Assembly (NCBI GenBank): GCA_947496555.1
Contig: CANMDH010000020.1
Location: 34,180-98,179 of the forward strand
Reading direction: 5' to 3'
DNA from: an uncultured Aquimarina sp.
GTDB lineage: Bacteria > Bacteroidota > Bacteroidia > Flavobacteriales > Flavobacteriaceae
DNA length: 64,000 nucleotides
Made by a program: the position numbers and the translations under genes. Below are positions 1-8,649 of this stretch, one piece after another (within the stretch, counting starts at the first letter, position 1; each line of letters begins with the position of its first letter). Under the pieces are notes generated by a model that saw only the letters and a program-made list of their open reading frames with translations, was not told the origin of the DNA and searched no databases.

Positions 1-2
1 CC

Positions 3-1064
3 GAACCCGCCCAGAAACGTATTCGCCCTTTCTATGTTGATGGAAAAAGACATGAACCCTACACACCAGATAGCACCTATTATTCAACAGATGCATTTAC
101 CACTGCTACATTAGAGTGGATTCACGCTTCAGCAACGGAAACAAAACCGTTCTTTTTGTACTTATCTTATACCGCCCCCCATGATCCCTTGATGGCGTGG
201 CCAGAAGATATTGCAAAATATCGCGGGAAGTATAAAGTTGGGTATGAAGCCATCAGAAAGCAACGTTTTGCCAAACAAAAAGAACTGGGATTGATACCAG
301 AAGATTTTAAACTTTCATCACCAACACATGTATTCTGGGATAGCCTTTCGGAAGCAAAAAAAGACGAAGAAGATCTGAAAATGGCAATCTACGCTGCGAT
401 GATAGATCGGATGGACTATAATATTGGACGAGTACTTAATACGCTTAGATCGCAGGAAAAATTACAAAATACGATAGTGTTATTCCTTTCTGATAATGGT
501 AGCAGTGCCGAAGTAGTTGAGATTCCGGGTGATGGTAATATAGGAACTGTTGGACAATGGACATCACTGGGTAGTGATTGGGCCAATGTGAGCAATACAC
601 CTTTTAGGATGTACAAAAATAATAGCTATGAAGGAGGCATTAATACTCCTGCAATTGTAAGCTGGCCACAAATAGACCAAAAAGGAAAGATCAATGATAC
701 ATTTTATGGTCACTTTATTGATATCTTCCCAACATTGTTGGAAGCTGCAGGACATAGCTATCCAAAAAATAAAAAAGTATTACCACTTGAAGGGCAATCC
801 TTCGCAAATTTAGTTACACAAACTTCTGAAAGCTCTGAAGAAGAAACAGGAAATCGTCTACTCTTTTTCGAATGGGCAGATGGTGCCGCTGTGCGTCAGG
901 GCCATTGGAAAATGATTCGAGAAAAAACAGACCAATGGGAATTGTATAATCTTACCGAAGATGCTGGAGAAACTAATGATCTAGCCGAAAAAATGCCAGA
1001 GAAAGTGGCCGAAATGGATGGTTCCTTCAAGGCTTGGAAAAAACGTGTAAAAAATAGCGAATGA
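3..1064 (+). CDS. Sulfatase (S1 family), C-terminal part, cut by window start
   Basis: The reading frame is open from the first complete codon at base 3, so the gene begins outside the window. What remains matches the central and C-terminal part of type I sulfatases: a metal-site segment LFLSDNG followed by EGGINTPAIVSWP, the usual substrate-site and core-strand region, and an ELYNLTEDAGETNDLAEK block typical of the family C-terminus. The catalytic C-x-P-x-R motif lies upstream of the window and cannot be checked. The protein would remove sulfate esters from algal polysaccharide, probably outside the cytoplasm. It runs convergent to the uronate/sulfatase operon on the other strand, which suggests one polysaccharide locus. 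Confidence 0.88.
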   Translation, partial: EPAQKRIRPFYVDGKRHEPYTPDSTYYSTDAFTTATLEWIHASATETKPFFLYLSYTAPHDPLMAWPEDIAKYRGKYKVGYEAIRKQRFAKQKELGLIPEDFKLSSPTHVFWDSLSEAKKDEEDLKMAIYAAMIDRMDYNIGRVLNTLRSQEKLQNTIVLFLSDNGSSAEVVEIPGDGNIGTVGQWTSLGSDWANVSNTPFRMYKNNSYEGGINTPAIVSWPQIDQKGKINDTFYGHFIDIFPTLLEAAGHSYPKNKKVLPLEGQSFANLVTQTSESSEEETGNRLLFFEWADGAAVRQGHWKMIREKTDQWELYNLTEDAGETNDLAEKMPEKVAEMDGSFKAWKKRVKNSE

Positions 1065-1177
1065 TGAAGAATCTTGACCGACGTAAATTTTTAACTGCCT
1101 CGGCAGTTCGTGCTACAGGAACTGCAATGGTTTTAGTAAATTCATTTAAACCTTCATCGGTTAAAACAATTAGCTAA
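1061..1177 (+). pseudogene. Tat-type signal peptide remnant of an exported enzyme
   Basis: A 38-codon frame starts at ATGATG, overlapping the sulfatase stop. It reads as a twin-arginine leader (LDRRKFLTASAV, then a hydrophobic stretch) and ends 15 residues later with no mature domain. Full-length neighbours of this type (353 and 361 aa) carry similar RRxF leaders. The simplest reading is the 5' remnant of a deleted gene of the same operon. The identity of the lost enzyme cannot be told. Confidence 0.5.
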
Positions 1178-1190
1178 ATAGTTCTCTGAA

Positions 1191-1970
1191 CTACATATTC
1201 AATTTGGATGTAATTATCTCCATACTTCGTTTTGGGGATTCTACATTGGCAGGATAATCAAAATAACAGAACATTTTTGATTTTTTTCTTAAAAGAGTTT
1301 CGGTTTCTAGAACTAAGTTTTCGGTGTCTTTTTTATCATAATTACGATGATCCAAAATTTGTATATCGTCATTAAAATACCTCAATCCTTTGATTTTATG
1401 AATATCCAATGTGTTTGACTCATCTTTTTTACGATACCAATCGATAGTTTTTTCGAAACCCAAGTTGTCTTTAATATAAAGATTTAATTCCGAAAAAATT
1501 TGTTCATACCTATTTTCCGAAGCCATATTTTGATATAGTAATGGTAGATACCACAACATTCCATCAAATCCAAATCCTGTGAAACACTCTTTCAATTTCT
1601 TTTTTAGAAATTTGATAGTTGTTTTTTTTGAAAGGGAGGCCACAGGTCCTAAATCTGTCATATGAAGCTTTCCATCGGAATTTTTTAAGCAAGAACTCCT
1701 ATTTTTTACTGCAAACACACTTGGAAATCCTGAAACACCTCCTAATACATTGCACCAACCGTCTGGCAAAAAATATACCTTTAGGTTGTACTTTTGAGCA
1801 ATCGAAATCACTAATGCAATGTTTTCTCTGGCAGCTTTATAGTCCTGTTCGATTACATTTAGGGTGATACTATGCGCTCCTGTGTTCTTTATGCGCACAA
1901 TGTCTTCTTCAATCTGCCAGGGAACAAACGTGTAGGCATATTTTCCCAAATAGAAACAGTTGATTTCCAT
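1191..1970 (-). CDS. TIM-barrel glycoside-hydrolase-like protein, leaderless paralogue
   Basis: This 259-aa protein is a shorter relative of the product at 3095-4156. Both share the order 'ITLNVIEQDY / LTMAISEVDF', 'ALVISIAQKYNLKVYFLPDGW / TIITEAHKRGIKVFFVTSRW', a 'FPSVFAVKN / MPSIFAAKN' segment and a 'GFDGMLWYLP / DLDGVVWDEP' strand. In this copy the WDEP sequence has become WYLP, so the probable catalytic acidic residue is lost. No signal peptide is seen. It is the last gene of the minus-strand operon. It may be a divergent, possibly non-catalytic duplicate. The fold is inferred from sequence pattern only. Confidence 0.6.
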   Translation of the reverse strand: MEINCFYLGKYAYTFVPWQIEEDIVRIKNTGAHSITLNVIEQDYKAARENIALVISIAQKYNLKVYFLPDGWCNVLGGVSGFPSVFAVKNRSSCLKNSDGKLHMTDLGPVASLSKKTTIKFLKKKLKECFTGFGFDGMLWYLPLLYQNMASENRYEQIFSELNLYIKDNLGFEKTIDWYRKKDESNTLDIHKIKGLRYFNDDIQILDHRNYDKKDTENLVLETETLLRKKSKMFCYFDYPANVESPKRSMEIITSKLNM

Positions 1971-1980
1971 TTTTAAACGA

Positions 1981-3084
1981 TTATTTTTTTAAAGCTTCAG
2001 GTGAAGTCTGGTCCTTTTTGATTCCTTTATGTCGATTTTTGTTCAGGTTGGGATCTTCTCCCATCCAAGCCCAAAGTTTGATCAACCCATTTTGATGTGC
2101 ACTTACCAGAAAACTCCCATCTTTATTAAAATCAATATACTCTGCATGATCACCTGCCCAAACTTGTGCTGCTACACGAATTTGATCTACACTGTAATTT
2201 TTAATATCTGAAACGCGATAGATAAAAATATGTGGATCATGCCCTGTGAAGGCAATATATTCTCCATTGGGGTGCCAACTTACAGTCTCAATCTTCTTAC
2301 CCATATGTGAAAATGACTTTTTGATTTTACCTTTTTTCCAATCAATAAGATGAATGGTTCCTTTTACTGGTTTGTTTTGGGCGGCAATTAAGTATTGGCC
2401 ATCTGGAGAAAAACCTCCGGCAGTAAAAACGACATCGCTTTCAGTAAATAATTCTTTTTCTAAAGACCAATCTGAAGTGTTATAGACTTTGACTCCTGCA
2501 TGCCCTAACGCCACGATGTACTGATCGTCTTCGGTAAAAAAAAGTTCATTGATAGTGCTTCCGTAATTTATTTTTGCGACTTCTTTTCGTTTGTTCATAT
2601 CGTAGATTCCCAGGAAACCTTGCTTTTTTCCGTCTTTATCATAGCTATACTCTTCGCCAGTAGCAAGTAGCATACTATTATTAGACCAGATAAGTCCGTC
2701 GATACCTTGATTATGCTGTATGGTTTCCACCACTTTTCCAGTTTGTGCCTCATAAATGGTAGTTTTAAAATCTTCGCTACAGGCGGCAACATATTTGTTA
2801 TCACTAGACCAACCTACACGCTCAATCTCGGCAGGATGATAGGCCCTCCATAATTCTGCACCATCACTGGTTCGCCACATTACAACACTATAGTCGTATT
2901 TGGTACCACTTACGATATATTTTCCATTTGGGGAAAACTCTGCGCTTTCAACCGAGCCAGGTTCTCCTAGGGCATCGGCCACACGAGACCAAACGGGTTC
3001 CAGACGTAATTGATAGTCTAAATAGGGTTGTTGAGCCAATGTCATTAACGGCAAAATGAGTAAAATGAAGAATGTCTTTTTCAT
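1981..3084 (-). CDS. Exported WD40 beta-propeller protein
   Basis: The 367-aa product starts with a signal peptide ending near LMTLAQQ. It contains repeated WD40-like blades, for example FSPNGKYIVSG, WSSDNKYVAAC, FSPDGQYLIAAQ, WHPNGEYIAFTGH and FNKDGSFLVSAHQNG. Blades are spaced about 40 to 45 residues apart, consistent with a seven-bladed propeller. It sits between the two TIM-barrel genes with 10-nt gaps, so it is co-transcribed. A scaffold or sugar-binding role at the cell surface is inferred from context; no catalytic motif is visible. Confidence 0.75.
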   Translation of the reverse strand: MKKTFFILLILPLMTLAQQPYLDYQLRLEPVWSRVADALGEPGSVESAEFSPNGKYIVSGTKYDYSVVMWRTSDGAELWRAYHPAEIERVGWSSDNKYVAACSEDFKTTIYEAQTGKVVETIQHNQGIDGLIWSNNSMLLATGEEYSYDKDGKKQGFLGIYDMNKRKEVAKINYGSTINELFFTEDDQYIVALGHAGVKVYNTSDWSLEKELFTESDVVFTAGGFSPDGQYLIAAQNKPVKGTIHLIDWKKGKIKKSFSHMGKKIETVSWHPNGEYIAFTGHDPHIFIYRVSDIKNYSVDQIRVAAQVWAGDHAEYIDFNKDGSFLVSAHQNGLIKLWAWMGEDPNLNKNRHKGIKKDQTSPEALKK

Positions 3085-3094
3085 AATTACGGTT

Positions 3095-4156
3095 TTAAAT
3101 ATGTTTTTTTAAATAATTGGTTATGATCTGCATCGCTTTGTCAGGTTCTGCGCAACTACGTGGATAATAGTAATAGGCAAACTGATCTGCCATGGTGATA
3201 ATGGTATCCAGGTGTTTTTCGAGTAAGGGGTACTCATTAGGTGTGGTCTTAAAATTCTCTATGAGCACCATGCTTTTTAATCCTTTTTCATGGGCTTTGT
3301 TTACATAGCGATGACCTACTTTATCTTCTCCCAACAGGAATTTTTTTCCTGTGTACGTTTTGGGTCTTTCTATATTAGGGTAGGCTCGTCCGTCTGCTCC
3401 ATAGTAATCGAGATGCCTGATATTGGAAGCTTCTTCAATAAAGGAGTTTGTTAAATAAGGATAGGCAAAAAAGTTGATGGTTTTGTTATCGTGCTCATTA
3501 CGAATATGATCATTTAACTTTGAAATAAATTCGCAATAATTAGCTTCGTGAGTTTCTAGTAGAGGATTATCTTCTAAAGTTTCTTTGGCTTTTGACGCAT
3601 AATCCATCTGGTAGGCTTTAGGTTCGTCCCACACTACGCCATCAAGATCCCAGGTGTTGAATGCTTTATTCAGGTACTCAATAAAAAAATCGAATACCTC
3701 GGGATAGTAAATACTGCAAATAGGTCCAGAACTATGAAAATAAGGTTTCCCTTTTTCGTTTAGCGACCAGGTATGCGGATTTTTGGCGGCGAAAATACTC
3801 GGCATTTTGGGTGCTCCTGCGAATACCCCGGCCCATCGAGAAGTGACAAAAAAGACTTTGATTCCTCTTTTGTGCGCTTCGGTAATGATCGTTTCGATAT
3901 TTCGCTCGGCATTGCCAAAATCTACTTCAGAGATGGCCATAGTGAGGGCATTGGTGCCGTGATCTGCCATCCATTGCATATCGGCTGCGATATGTGCAGG
4001 ATTGTAATGAAAAGTATTGGCACGATAATACAGGTTATTTATCAAACTGGGTTTTTGGGCTTTTTCTGAAGCTACACTACAGGCATAGGGGATTCCTAAT
4101 ATTGAAGTTCCCAAAGCTCCGAGTGTTGTTATTTTTGTGAAATCACGCCTTTTCAT
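3095..4156 (-). CDS. Tat-exported TIM-barrel protein, probable glycoside hydrolase
   Basis: The 353-aa product has a twin-arginine-type leader (MKRRDFTKITTLGALGTS) followed by a Cys that could be lipidated. The remainder is a barrel-like series of beta strands with acidic ends: AISEVDFG, KVFFVTSRW, DLDGVVWDEPKAY and NFFAYPYL. The WDEP segment resembles strand ends that hold catalytic acids in GH-like barrels. Start and upstream stop overlap by 4 nt (ATGA) with the sulfatase gene, indicating translational coupling. Substrate is unknown; the locus suggests a sulfated uronic-acid polymer. A shorter paralogue lies at 1191-1970. Confidence 0.65.
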   Translation of the reverse strand: MKRRDFTKITTLGALGTSILGIPYACSVASEKAQKPSLINNLYYRANTFHYNPAHIAADMQWMADHGTNALTMAISEVDFGNAERNIETIITEAHKRGIKVFFVTSRWAGVFAGAPKMPSIFAAKNPHTWSLNEKGKPYFHSSGPICSIYYPEVFDFFIEYLNKAFNTWDLDGVVWDEPKAYQMDYASKAKETLEDNPLLETHEANYCEFISKLNDHIRNEHDNKTINFFAYPYLTNSFIEEASNIRHLDYYGADGRAYPNIERPKTYTGKKFLLGEDKVGHRYVNKAHEKGLKSMVLIENFKTTPNEYPLLEKHLDTIITMADQFAYYYYPRSCAEPDKAMQIITNYLKKHI

Positions 4157-6036
4157 CGGTTCTTTTCTAAAAGATAAACTGCCAATCGTGAATCATATGG
4201 TCGTTTACGACCTTGAATTTTGTTGGCTAATTCTTGAAACTTTGGCTTAAATGCTTGGGGTATTTTGTTCATGCTATCTAAAGCGTTGAGCGCTTGTACC
4301 CGCACCATAAGATGTTCATGATCTAAAGCCTGTAACAAATACTCGAAGGCATATTTCTTTTCATTTAATCCGTACAAAGTTTCAGCAAGTACGATACCCA
4401 CAAAAGAATCAACTTTAAAAATGAGTTGTTTCATATCGGGGATAGCCATTGAAGCAGCTTCTTTTAGATTTTGGAATCCAATAGCTGCCCAATATTGTTT
4501 TACTGGATGCTTACTTCTTAGAGCTGTAATAAACTGATCAAAGTTTTCGTGGCCTGCTGATCCTGCTGCCTGTGCGAGAGCTATGATTTCTTTGATAGGA
4601 TATGAATCTGAATGTGTGAAGTCATAAATGAGGCCATTATTATTTAACTTCTGAAGCATAGCTTCGGGGATAAAACCTGCATCGTGATTTTGGATTTGCC
4701 AATCAACTAGGGCTTTTGTAAGCTTTCTAATCTTATCTTGCTCTGTATTGCTTAACAAAGAAAAACCAGATTTCCCTTCTTTATTTATTTTTTTTTCGCT
4801 CAATAGATTTTTTAGCTGAAAAGGATCATTTTTGATATCGTATAATTCTTCAAAAGGACGCGTTTCAAAAAAAGCCGATTGTGTTGGATTAGTATTTTTA
4901 TCCAGATATGCTTTATGCCAACTCTGCATTCCTTTTGCATTCCATAAGTATTGTAAATGAGCCCCATAGGGTCGGTAAGGTAAGTAATTACGGGTATATC
5001 GATAACGCCCATCAGTAACGGTACGTACCATATTGATACGTTCGTCCATTCTTCCGGCAAAGCCGAAAACCAGATTGTTGTCATTTTCAGGATTTAAAAA
5101 AGGAGTGCCCTGAAATTGTGCGGGAATGTCTTCTCCAATGAGTTTTAATAATGTAGGGGGGAAGTCTATAAAACTTACAGGTCTATCTACTTTATCACCC
5201 CGTTTGTATTGGGTTACATGCCTAAACTTTTCAGGAACGTACACAATCAACGGAACATGTAACCCTTGTTGCGTAGCAAAACGCTTTGTGCCGGCAACGG
5301 CACCGCCATGATCACTGTAATAAAAAACAATGGTGTTTTCTGAAAGTCCTTCATTTTTAAGATCATCTAAGATTTTACCGATTTTGGTGTCTAGATCTTG
5401 CAGGCGATCATAATACACGGCATAATCCGATCGCATTTCAGGGGTATCAGGATGGTATGGATATAGTTTTACATCTTCAGGGCTATGATTTCTAGGAATG
5501 CTATCTCTATGTAGACGGCTTTCATGAGATGTCATCAGATTTTCGATATGAAAGAAAGGTTGCCCTTCTTGCCGATTTTTGTATGTTGCTGTTTTACTAC
5601 TTTCGTTCCATACTCCTGTTATATCAGTAGTGTTGTAGTCTTTTTTTGAGTTATTTGAGGTATAATATCCTGCATCTTTCAAGAACGTTGGATAAAATTG
5701 TATACTATCCGGAATCTTATAAGTTGAACGCATATGTTGGGTTCCCAAAGCTGGGGAATAGATTCCGGTTATTAGTGTATTTCTAGAAGGCGCACAAACC
5801 GGAGCATTGCTATAAGCATTGGTAAAAAGAATTCCTTCAGCTGCTAATTTGTCTAAATTTGGAGTTGTGGCAATACTATCTCCATAACATCCTAACCAAG
5901 GGCTGTTATCTTCAGAAACGATCCAAAGGATATTGGGTTTTTGAATTGTTTTTGAGTTTTCTATATGGGCTTGTTTGCAGGCTAGTACGGATATGAGAAT
6001 GAAACAAAAGAGTACTATTTCGATTGTATTTTTCAT
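4153..6036 (-). CDS. Sulfatase lipoprotein with C-terminal repeat domain
   Basis: The 627-aa protein has a lipoprotein leader (lipobox SVLAC, Cys20). Its N-terminal sulfatase domain has the metal-binding start PNILWIVSEDN and the active-site motif CAPSR at residues 81-85, where Cys81 is the residue converted to formylglycine. A second metal segment reads YYSDHGG. About 150 C-terminal residues beyond the usual sulfatase length look like HEAT-type helical repeats (for example HPVKQYWAAIGFQNL and EHLMVRVQALNAL). It follows the FGE-like gene by 5 nt. The product should hydrolyse sulfate esters at the periplasmic or outer-membrane face. Confidence 0.92.
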   Translation of the reverse strand: MKNTIEIVLFCFILISVLACKQAHIENSKTIQKPNILWIVSEDNSPWLGCYGDSIATTPNLDKLAAEGILFTNAYSNAPVCAPSRNTLITGIYSPALGTQHMRSTYKIPDSIQFYPTFLKDAGYYTSNNSKKDYNTTDITGVWNESSKTATYKNRQEGQPFFHIENLMTSHESRLHRDSIPRNHSPEDVKLYPYHPDTPEMRSDYAVYYDRLQDLDTKIGKILDDLKNEGLSENTIVFYYSDHGGAVAGTKRFATQQGLHVPLIVYVPEKFRHVTQYKRGDKVDRPVSFIDFPPTLLKLIGEDIPAQFQGTPFLNPENDNNLVFGFAGRMDERINMVRTVTDGRYRYTRNYLPYRPYGAHLQYLWNAKGMQSWHKAYLDKNTNPTQSAFFETRPFEELYDIKNDPFQLKNLLSEKKINKEGKSGFSLLSNTEQDKIRKLTKALVDWQIQNHDAGFIPEAMLQKLNNNGLIYDFTHSDSYPIKEIIALAQAAGSAGHENFDQFITALRSKHPVKQYWAAIGFQNLKEAASMAIPDMKQLIFKVDSFVGIVLAETLYGLNEKKYAFEYLLQALDHEHLMVRVQALNALDSMNKIPQAFKPKFQELANKIQGRKRPYDSRLAVYLLEKNR

Positions 6037-6041
6037 ATCTC

Positions 6042-6626
6042 TTACTTTTTATCAACCAGTACAACAAAACTTACATGAATGTTTCCAGTCATAGGATCTA
6101 CAATCAATTCACGCTCACGATTAGTACCATCGCAAGTATTCTTATTACATAAATAGGAACCACCGGCAAGTCGAATTTGATTTCCGGTTTCGGGTTCGGT
6201 GATCTCCCATACATTACCAATTATATTTACGGTATTGGGAGGGAGGATGCTATCGTAAAAAACATTAATACGTCGCTCATCTTTTTGGGAAATTTTCCAG
6301 TACATATCATAAGATGGCAATTTTACATTGGCCCATTTGCAATAAGCAACTGCATCATTATAGCTTACTTGTGTTACTGGATTTTCAGGTTTTGCGAAAT
6401 TTTTACCATCTGGTTTTCTCCATGTAGCATTAGGTACGGTAGTAAAATCATACACCGTCTTTTGTACAATGGACCAACCGAATTTTTCGGCATCGGTTAC
6501 ATAATTAGTGGCTTCAATAAATTCTGAAAAATCTTGTACGGTAACAGGTTTCAGACTTTGCTCTTTTTGACAGGAAATTAGAACAAATCCAAAAATGATA
6601 ACTAATATGAGTTTTCTTATGAACAT
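6042..6626 (-). CDS. Minimal formylglycine-generating-enzyme (FGE/SUMF1)-like lipoprotein
   Basis: The 194-aa product has a lipoprotein signal (VLISC, Cys19). It then shows the order of FGE-sulfatase domains: DFSEFIEATNYVTDAEKFGW, ATWRKPDG, NPVTQVSYNDAVAYCKWA, LPSYDMYWK, GNVWEI and GGSYLCNKNTC. The cysteine pair Cys160 and Cys165 has the same CxxxxC spacing as the catalytic pair of human FGE (Cys336/Cys341). The N-terminal GGTFxMG strand and most of the central loop of 280-residue FGEs are missing. The gene lies 5 nt upstream of a sulfatase that needs formylglycine, so activation of that enzyme is the obvious inference. Confidence 0.72.
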   Translation of the reverse strand: MFIRKLILVIIFGFVLISCQKEQSLKPVTVQDFSEFIEATNYVTDAEKFGWSIVQKTVYDFTTVPNATWRKPDGKNFAKPENPVTQVSYNDAVAYCKWANVKLPSYDMYWKISQKDERRINVFYDSILPPNTVNIIGNVWEITEPETGNQIRLAGGSYLCNKNTCDGTNRERELIVDPMTGNIHVSFVVLVDKK

Positions 6627-6630
6627 TTTA

Positions 6631-7803
6631 TTATAATTTCATTCCGCAAGCAATTCCTAACTCCAAACCTCTTAATTCTGCGAGGCCCTTTAATCTGCCT
6701 ATCCCAGTGTAACCTGGATTACTTTTTTTATGAAGATCATCCAATATTTGATGACCATGGTCTGGGCGCATGGGTAGCGATTTTTCTCTTTTTTGTTGTA
6801 ATAATAATAATTCCTTCATGACTTCATACATAGGGACATCACCCTCGAGATGATTTGCTTCATAAAAGTTTCCTTCGGTGTCTCTTTGTGTACTTCTTAA
6901 ATGTACAAAATGAATATGATCCCCAAAATCTCGTATCATTTGCAGAAGATCATTGTCTACTCGTACTCCAAAAGACCCTGTACAAAAGGTAATCCCATTG
7001 TATTCACTAGGGTTTTGACTAATGATTCGTTGTATATTTGATGAGGTTCCCACAACCCTGGGTAATCCAAATATCGGAAAAGGGGGGTCATCGGGATGTA
7101 TTGCCATATATACTCGATGCTCTTCAGCTATCGGAATAACTTCATCATGAAATAACTTTAGATTTTCGGCCAAAGCATATTCATCTACTTCTTTATACGT
7201 ATCTAATATTTGTTGAAATTGTTCTAATGAATATCCTTCTTCTGCTCCTGGAAGTCCAGCAATAATTGTTTTTGTTAGTGCCTCAATTTCTTCTTTGGAA
7301 AGTTTTTTAAGATAGGCTTTTCCTTTTTCTAATTGTTCTTGGGTATAATCAGATTCGGCATTTGGACGTTTTAAAATAAAACAATCAAAAGCGACCAAAG
7401 CTTGCATTTCAAATCGCAATGCTCTGGCACCATTGGGTAATTGATACCTCAGATCTGTTCTTGTCCAGTCCAATACGGGCATAAAATTGTAACAAATTGT
7501 ATTAATTCCTTCTGAAGATAGATTTTTTAGTGTTTCCTTATAGTTTTCTATATAGGTTTTAAAGTTACCACTTCTGGTCTTGATGGTTTCATGAACAGGG
7601 ACACTTTCAACTACTGACCATATTAAACCAGCATCTTCAATTGTCCTTTTATGTTTTCGGATTTCTTCGATACTCCAAACCTCTCCATTAGGAATGTGGT
7701 GCAAAGCAGAAACAACTGCTGTAGCTCCCGCTTGTCGGATATCAGTTAAAGTAACCGGGTCATTGGGTCCGTACCATCGCATAGTTTGTTCTAAAAGTAT
7801 CAT
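6631..7803 (-). CDS. uxuA: Mannonate dehydratase
   Basis: UxuA dehydrates D-mannonate to 2-keto-3-deoxygluconate in the cytoplasm, using a divalent metal. The 390-aa length is normal. The N-terminus shows the family signature [20 protein letters not shown], and further conserved blocks are [40 protein letters not shown] and [12 protein letters not shown], with His and Asp residues expected to bind Mn2+. It is third in the operon after altronate dehydratase and the SDR, and completes the glucuronate branch of hexuronate catabolism. Confidence 0.96.
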   Translation of the reverse strand: MILLEQTMRWYGPNDPVTLTDIRQAGATAVVSALHHIPNGEVWSIEEIRKHKRTIEDAGLIWSVVESVPVHETIKTRSGNFKTYIENYKETLKNLSSEGINTICYNFMPVLDWTRTDLRYQLPNGARALRFEMQALVAFDCFILKRPNAESDYTQEQLEKGKAYLKKLSKEEIEALTKTIIAGLPGAEEGYSLEQFQQILDTYKEVDEYALAENLKLFHDEVIPIAEEHRVYMAIHPDDPPFPIFGLPRVVGTSSNIQRIISQNPSEYNGITFCTGSFGVRVDNDLLQMIRDFGDHIHFVHLRSTQRDTEGNFYEANHLEGDVPMYEVMKELLLLQQKREKSLPMRPDHGHQILDDLHKKSNPGYTGIGRLKGLAELRGLELGIACGMKL

Positions 7804-7823
7804 ACGTTCCTTTTTTATCTTAA

Positions 7824-8639
7824 TTATACTCCAGAATAAGCGTCAAATCCACCATCAATTGGGATAATCGTACCCGTAACAAATTTTGAAGCATCGCTGC
7901 ACAACCAATGGGTCACACCCAATAATTCTTCTGGTTGGCCAAATCTACCCATTGGAGTATTATCAACAATTTGTTGCCCTCTTGCGGTTAAGTTCCCATT
8001 TTTTTCGGTTAATAGTGTCCTGTTCTGTTCTGTTAAGAAAAAACCTGGAGCAATAGCGTTAACTCGCAGTCCTTCTCCATATTTTTGGCAAAACTCAACA
8101 GCTAACCATTGTGTTAAGTTATCGATTGCCGCCTTGGCCGATGAATATCCCATTACTCTGGTGAGGGGTCTTTTTGCCGACATAGAGGAGAAATTGATGA
8201 CGATTCCTTTTTTTTCTTCTAAAAACAGAGGCAAGAGAACCTTGGTAGGTAAAAAGGTACCCAAATAATTAAGCTCTATCACCTTTTTTAAAGATGTCGT
8301 ATCACTATCCAAAATGGTCTGATCTGGTGTAATTACCGCCCCGGGCATATTGCCCCCAGCAGTATTAATCAACACATCAATTTTTCCAAATTGTCTTTTG
8401 AGCTGTTGTTGAACAGTATTTAGTTGATCTTCATTGGTAACATCAGCTACTGCCGAAACAGCCGTACCACCTTCTTCTATGATTTTATTGGCTAGCGCAT
8501 TTACTTTGGCTTGGTTTCTACTCAGTACAATAATGATAGCACCTTGTTTAGCGAGATATTGTGAAATAGCTGCCCCCAGTACCCCGTTAGCACCACTGAT
8601 AACTATAATTTTATTCTTTATCGAAAATATTTGTGACAT
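7824..8639 (-). CDS. uxuB: SDR-family D-mannonate oxidoreductase (fructuronate reductase)
   Basis: This is a classical short-chain dehydrogenase of about 271 aa: nucleotide-binding [15 protein letters not shown], catalytic Ser in [11 protein letters not shown] with YSSAKAA (Tyr and Lys), and a C-terminal [10 protein letters not shown]. In Bacteroidota SDR proteins of this type replace the enterobacterial UxuB and interconvert D-fructuronate and D-mannonate; placement between uxaA and uxuA supports this. The frame is open up to 8696, but ATG at 8639 (or 8645) is preferred because longer starts overlap uxaA by 47 nt and precede the family start at [10 protein letters not shown]. Confidence 0.85.
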   Translation of the reverse strand: MSQIFSIKNKIIVISGANGVLGAAISQYLAKQGAIIIVLSRNQAKVNALANKIIEEGGTAVSAVADVTNEDQLNTVQQQLKRQFGKIDVLINTAGGNMPGAVITPDQTILDSDTTSLKKVIELNYLGTFLPTKVLLPLFLEEKKGIVINFSSMSAKRPLTRVMGYSSAKAAIDNLTQWLAVEFCQKYGEGLRVNAIAPGFFLTEQNRTLLTEKNGNLTARGQQIVDNTPMGRFGQPEELLGVTHWLCSDASKFVTGTIIPIDGGFDAYSGV

Positions 8640-8649
8640 CTGCATGTTT

